From Lachnospiraceae bacterium (GTDB lineage: Bacteria; Bacillota; Clostridia; Lachnospirales; Lachnospiraceae): a stretch of DNA of 18,052 nucleotides. Where the stretch lies: assembly GCA_900759225.1 (NCBI GenBank), contig CAAEUM010000023.1:1-18052 (forward strand), written 5' to 3'. The position numbers were made by a program, and so were the translations under genes. Of the stretch, positions 14,568 through 18,052 are shown one piece after another (the stretch's first letter is position 1; the number at the start of each line of letters is the position of its first letter). The notes below the pieces were generated by a model. That model made no database searches. It saw only the letters and a program-made list of their open reading frames with translations, and was not told where the DNA came from.

Positions 14568-15821
14568 ATGGCTATTTTAGGATGTATTGCAGATGATTTT
14601 ACAGGAGCCAGCGACGCAGCCTCCTTTCTTGTAAAAGGCGGAATGAGTGTCAAGCTTTATAATGGAATACCCGGCCCTCTTTCCAGCACTGAAACGGCCC
14701 AGGCAATTGTTATTGCTTTAAAATCAAGAAGTGAAGACAGAGAAAAGGCAGTAGACGACAGTTTAAATGCAGCTGATTTTCTGTTATCCCAGGGTGTCCG
14801 GCAGATTTATTTTAAATACTGCTCCACATTTGATTCTACACCAGAAGGGAATATCGGCCCAGTAGCAGATGCACTGATGGAGCATCTTAAGGTCTCCTGC
14901 TCACTGCTATGCCCTTCACTTCCTGTAAACGGACGCACCGTAAAAAACGGAATGCTTTTTGTGAACGGAACTCCCCTGGATGAGAGTCACATGAAAAATC
15001 ATCCCCTTAACCCCATGTGGGATTGCCGTATTCCAGAACTCATGAAGCCCCAGAGCAAATATCCCTGCAAAATAATCACACAAAGCCAGATTGCAGAAAA
15101 AGAGGCCTCCTCTCTTTTTTCCCAAAAAAGCGGGCACTTTTATCTGGTGCCCGACTACGAAACAGATGAGGATGGCGCTTTCATTGCAGAGCACTTTGGA
15201 GGATTGACTTTTCTTACGGGAGGAAGCGGACTTCTTTCCCATTTAGCCAGGCGCTGGAGTCAGACACTGGACAGCCTGGGTTTTATTCCCGAAAGCAAAA
15301 CAGACGGCAAGGCACTGCTGATCGCAGGAAGCTGTTCTAAAGCTACTCTTGAGCAGATTGACTGGTATAAAAAACAGGGCTTTCCCTGCTGCAAGCTAAA
15401 GCCCGACTATATGCTGGACGGAAAGCAGACACTGGATGAGGTATGGGATTTCATCAAAGAGAACACCTCCAAGGAGCGCTCTGTACTTGTATACAGCTCA
15501 GATACACCGGAACATGTACAGCAGTATCAGACCCTTGGGCGGGAAACAGTCGCCGGCCTTCTGGAAAACGCTGCTGCCTGCCTTGCAAAAAGGGCGCTGG
15601 ACAATGGCTTTACAAGAATTATTTCCGCTGGAGGCGAAACCTCAGGAGCAGTTACCAAAGGCCTTGGTTTCTGTTCCTACTGGATGGGAGAAAGCGTAGC
15701 TCCCGGTGTTCCTATTATGGTTCCTGCTGAGCGCATGGATGTACGGCTGATTTTAAAAAGCGGCAATTTCGGACAGACTGATTTCTTTACAAGAGCCTTA
15801 GATATGACACAGAGGAGGTAA
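14568..15821 (+). CDS. otnK: 3-oxo-tetronate kinase (DUF1537 four-carbon acid sugar kinase)
   Basis: ATP-dependent phosphorylation of 3-oxo-tetronate to 3-oxo-tetronate 4-phosphate in L-threonate/D-erythronate degradation; cytosolic. The 417-residue protein has the family signatures: ADDFTGASD (8-16), KYCSTFDST (83-91), a PVNGRTV...FVNGTPLDESHM...HPLNPM stretch close in wording to E. coli YgbK/OtnK, the ATP-site GGETSG (355-360) and LKSGNFG (396-402). The frame opens upstream at 14439, inside the promoter, so ATG 14568 with AAAGGGA about 9 nt before it is chosen. It is the first gene of a two-gene forward operon with otnC (stop and next start adjoin). The sigma-54 promoter upstream ties it to the divergent PrpR-like activator. 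The DUF1537 family also contains 3-oxo-isoapionate and D-threonate kinases, but pairing with otnC supports OtnK. Confidence 0.92.
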   Translation: MAILGCIADDFTGASDAASFLVKGGMSVKLYNGIPGPLSSTETAQAIVIALKSRSEDREKAVDDSLNAADFLLSQGVRQIYFKYCSTFDSTPEGNIGPVADALMEHLKVSCSLLCPSLPVNGRTVKNGMLFVNGTPLDESHMKNHPLNPMWDCRIPELMKPQSKYPCKIITQSQIAEKEASSLFSQKSGHFYLVPDYETDEDGAFIAEHFGGLTFLTGGSGLLSHLARRWSQTLDSLGFIPESKTDGKALLIAGSCSKATLEQIDWYKKQGFPCCKLKPDYMLDGKQTLDEVWDFIKENTSKERSVLVYSSDTPEHVQQYQTLGRETVAGLLENAAACLAKRALDNGFTRIISAGGETSGAVTKGLGFCSYWMGESVAPGVPIMVPAERMDVRLILKSGNFGQTDFFTRALDMTQRR

Positions 15822-15826
15822 TGAAC

Positions 15827-16417
15827 ATGGATGAGATACTAAATAAAACGCTTGCGGATGCTGTCTGGGCCGCCCACAGCTTATTCCAAAGAGGAAAAAC
15901 CTCCGGCTCCTCCGCCAATCTCAGCTTCCGCCATAACGGGCAGATTTATATCAGTGCCAGCGGTTCCTGTTTCGGAACCCTGACACCGGAGGATTTCGCC
16001 GTCCTTAACATGGATGGAACTGCCTTAACAGAAAAGAAGCCAAGCAAAGAGTGGCCTCTTCACCTGGCACTTTATGAAAAATCCGATGAGATTCAAGGAG
16101 TGATCCATACCCATAGCCCCTATTCCATACTTGTAAGCTTTATCCCCGGGCTTCCTGAGCATGACTGTATTCCCAGCCACACGCCCTATCTTAAAATGAA
16201 GCTGGGTACCGTAGGTCTTATTCCATATGAAAAACCTGGTTCCCAGGAGCTATTTGACGCTTTCAGGCAAAGGCTTTCCTTAAGCGATGGCTATCTCCTT
16301 CGCAATCATGGCCCTGTAGTTCCAGGAAAGACCATTAAAGATGCCTTTTACTGCCTGGAAGAGCTGGAGGAAAGCGCCAGGATTGCCTGGGAGCTTTACC
16401 GGGCCGGGCTTGGTTAA
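15827..16417 (+). CDS. otnC: 3-oxo-tetronate 4-phosphate decarboxylase (class II aldolase family)
   Basis: Decarboxylates 3-oxo-tetronate 4-phosphate to dihydroxyacetone phosphate and CO2, the step after OtnK. The 196-residue protein has the class II aldolase/adducin fold motifs: TSGSSANLS (25-33), PSKEWPLH with E75, zinc ligands H94 and H96 in VIHTHSPYS, and NHGPVV with H161. The wording is close to E. coli YgbL/OtnC (PSKE, HTH, TPY, NHGPVV). An ATG at 15821 overlaps the otnK stop by one base, but the AGGAGG (15813-15818) is only 2 nt from it and 8 nt from ATG 15827, so 15827 is preferred. L-fuculose- or L-ribulose-phosphate aldolase activity is the alternative, less likely next to otnK. I see no terminator in the 27 bp before the convergent ABC genes. 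Confidence 0.9.
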   Translation: MDEILNKTLADAVWAAHSLFQRGKTSGSSANLSFRHNGQIYISASGSCFGTLTPEDFAVLNMDGTALTEKKPSKEWPLHLALYEKSDEIQGVIHTHSPYSILVSFIPGLPEHDCIPSHTPYLKMKLGTVGLIPYEKPGSQELFDAFRQRLSLSDGYLLRNHGPVVPGKTIKDAFYCLEELEESARIAWELYRAGLG

Positions 16418-16444
16418 AACTTCCGTTTCCGGCGCTCCTGATCC

Positions 16445-17524
16445 TTACCTCAGATAATAATAAGGCAAGAACAATTTCCCCATCACCTCAAGCTCCGGGA
16501 CCAGCGCCCCTATATCAAGAAATACAGGGCAGAATATAAGACTTCCCAAAAGGAAAAAGGGTATCAGGCAGCACAGCAGCTCCGGCGAAGGAAGAAGCAG
16601 CTTTAAGACCCATGCCATAGCAAGAACTGCCACTCCATAAAGGAACATGGCGGCACCCTCCCGCAAAACACCTGCCGCCTCCCCGCCGGCATACAAGGCC
16701 AAAAGGGCAGACAGGGCCATTAATGCCACAGGGGCTGCCAGAGAAGCCAGGCGGCAGGGAAGCTTCTGACGGTAACCAAGGCGCACAAACAGCCCCCGCT
16801 TTTCATCCCGCATAAGGACGACTGCACTGTAAAGCCCGGCAGCAAACACCGCCACTGCCCCAATCCCCCGCACAGGAAATACAGAAGGGGCCAGAGCCTC
16901 ACTGCCGTTCTCGCCGGTTGTCTGGTATACATACTGAAACTGGAAGGTTCCACCCTGCTCCATCCATTTATCATACAATATCCCGGCTTTATCCGACACC
17001 TCCGCTCTTCTTTCTGTGCCCGGCTTCCCCAAAGCAGAAAATGCCTCGCCGGACATGGCGTATTCTTTTGTCAGTTCCCTGCCGTAAAGCTCCATCAATG
17101 CCGCAAAAACAGTTTCTGTAGACAAAGAGGCTGTTACTGTAGATGGAGCAGACCACACAGTGATCAGCCGCTTTTTCTCCCCCTGATTCAGCTTTTCCCT
17201 TAAGTCTTCCCCTATTACATATCCGCACTCTGCCCGTTTTGCAGCTACATCCTCCTTCAGCTGCTGCTCATTTTCACACTGATAAAAGGAAAACATCCCA
17301 TCCCGGCTCCCCTGCCCGGACAGTTTCTCAATAAGCTGCACTTCCAGGGAATCCTCTGCCTTTCCGTCCGTATAAAGTGCGATCCGGATCTGACCAGATG
17401 AGTTCCCCAAAGAACCTCCGGCAAGCAGAGCTGCAAAGGGAAGTACAAGAAGCAAAAGCAGAAAAACAGGCTGCTTTAAATACCGCTTACAGGAAAGAAA
17501 AAACCAGATCAACGCCCGTTTCAT
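16445..17524 (-). CDS. ABC-2 type transporter permease
   Basis: A 359-residue membrane subunit. One helix near residues 15-37 (YLKQPVFLLLLLVLPFAALLAGG) is followed by a large external domain (about 40-210) and then about five helices, the architecture of YhgE/Pip-like and ABC2_membrane_3 export permeases. The external domain has IALYTDGKAEDSL and a VIGEDLREKLNQGE segment typical of this group. The start (17524) overlaps the stop of the upstream permease (ATGA), with an AAGGAGG about 11 nt before it, so the two are translationally coupled and probably form a heterodimer. The exported substrate (drug, peptide or lipid) cannot be inferred. It runs convergently toward otnC. Confidence 0.82.
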   Translation of the reverse strand: MKRALIWFFLSCKRYLKQPVFLLLLLVLPFAALLAGGSLGNSSGQIRIALYTDGKAEDSLEVQLIEKLSGQGSRDGMFSFYQCENEQQLKEDVAAKRAECGYVIGEDLREKLNQGEKKRLITVWSAPSTVTASLSTETVFAALMELYGRELTKEYAMSGEAFSALGKPGTERRAEVSDKAGILYDKWMEQGGTFQFQYVYQTTGENGSEALAPSVFPVRGIGAVAVFAAGLYSAVVLMRDEKRGLFVRLGYRQKLPCRLASLAAPVALMALSALLALYAGGEAAGVLREGAAMFLYGVAVLAMAWVLKLLLPSPELLCCLIPFFLLGSLIFCPVFLDIGALVPELEVMGKLFLPYYYLR

Positions 17525-18052
17525 TTCCAATCTGCCTCCTTCCATAAACATATAAGAAAGCACACTCCAAACAGTAATGCCAGCCGAAGGAATACAGGCA
17601 GGCTCCAGCTTTCTGTCATTATCATTTTTACCCCATCCATTAAAATCCCCGACGGAAGCACCCTTCCCAGACTTCTGATTCCCTCTGGAAGAAATACACA
17701 CGGAAGAAAACCTCCTGACAGAAAATGGTTTATCACCGTCACAAAAAAGAGAGCCATCACTCCGGAAAGAAGGCTGCCTGCCAGCCAGAACAGGCAGACA
17801 CAAAAGGCCGCGGCAGAAAGCAGCACCAGAATCATGCTTCCTGCTGCCGGAATACCAAAGGCTGCCATATCCAGCCGGAAGGCCAGAACTGCTGCCGGAA
17901 CTGCTACAGCCAAAAGCAGGAAAGAGAGCCCCAGAACCGCAGCCAAAACCCGCACCAATGGCCCCATTCCGCCAAGGGTCAGCTTCTGCTTCATGATCCT
18001 GCTTTTCGGTGTAAGATATCCTGAAGCAGGGATTGCTCCAAATAAAAGGCAC
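17521..18052 (-). CDS. ABC-2 type transporter permease, 5' end outside window
   Basis: The reverse frame is open from the window edge and reads LLFGAIPASGYLTPKSRIM before the first internal methionine at 17994, so the gene begins beyond the window and only its last ~176 codons are seen. These hold about four hydrophobic segments with short polar links (FLSGGFLPCVFLPEGIRSLGRVLPSGILMDGVK is a typical loop between the last two helices of ABC-2 permeases). It ends in ATGA overlapping the next permease. An ATPase gene is expected upstream, outside the window. Confidence 0.78.
   Translation of the reverse strand, partial: CLLFGAIPASGYLTPKSRIMKQKLTLGGMGPLVRVLAAVLGLSFLLLAVAVPAAVLAFRLDMAAFGIPAAGSMILVLLSAAAFCVCLFWLAGSLLSGVMALFFVTVINHFLSGGFLPCVFLPEGIRSLGRVLPSGILMDGVKMIMTESWSLPVFLRLALLFGVCFLICLWKEADWK

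Noticed and set aside
16445..18052. A single 535-codon reading of the terminal reverse frame
   Set aside because: Only the part from ATG 17524 looks like a permease; the upstream third is low-complexity Gly/Ser shadow of the other permease, which ends in a clean ATGA overlap. So this is two coupled genes, not a fusion or frameshift.
1..18052. CRISPR array, insertion sequence, toxin-antitoxin or phage-defence genes
   Set aside because: No spaced direct repeats, transposase, nuclease or defence-type domains were seen in any frame.

Overview
The window looks like chromosome from a gut-type Clostridia, most likely a Lachnospiraceae member (Blautia / Lachnoclostridium / Clostridium cluster XIVa). 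The reasons are strong AGGAGG ribosome binding sites, a T-box leader on brnQ, short U-tract terminators, two class II leucine tRNAs with anticodon AAG and no encoded CCA, a DUF4867 protein beside sugar genes, and a PrpR-type sigma-54 regulator. The genus is inference.

Region 1 (1-2266): a 5'-truncated tRNA-Leu(AAG) and an intact, identical copy 2.1 kb downstream flank a reverse-strand brnQ branched-chain amino acid importer. brnQ has its own promoter and a T-box leader with an apparent isoleucine (AUC) specifier. The intact tRNA has a near-consensus promoter divergent from that of brnQ, and each tRNA has its own intrinsic terminator.

Region 2 (2267-3707): a forward-strand membrane acyltransferase (acyltransferase_3 family), ending in a bidirectional terminator.

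Region 3 (3714-8307): a compact reverse-strand operon, araC-type regulator -> DUF4867 cupin-like protein -> L-fucose/arabinose-isomerase-family enzyme -> xylulokinase. This is an aldose-to-ketose-to-ketose-phosphate module whose sugar cannot be read from sequence. A perfect GC-rich palindrome overlaps the -35 region of a candidate extended -10 promoter upstream of araC.

Region 4 (8382-16417): an acid-sugar (tetronate-type) catabolic locus around a PrpR-like sigma-54 activator. Downstream on the reverse strand are a GntP-family permease, a zinc medium-chain dehydrogenase and a homoserine-dehydrogenase-like/SAF-domain oxidoreductase. On the forward strand are otnK (DUF1537 3-oxotetronate kinase) and otnC (3-oxotetronate-4-phosphate decarboxylase). 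Both arms carry well-placed -24/-12 promoters, and a 17-bp perfect inverted repeat sits where an enhancer should be upstream of the permease. The usual ltnD/denD dehydrogenase and otnI isomerase are not present. The two other oxidoreductases stand in their place, so the locus may describe an unusual entry into the 3-oxotetronate pathway. This is the most interesting part of the window.

Region 5 (16445-18052): two translationally coupled ABC-2 type export permease subunits on the reverse strand; the upstream one runs off the window and the ATPase must lie beyond it.
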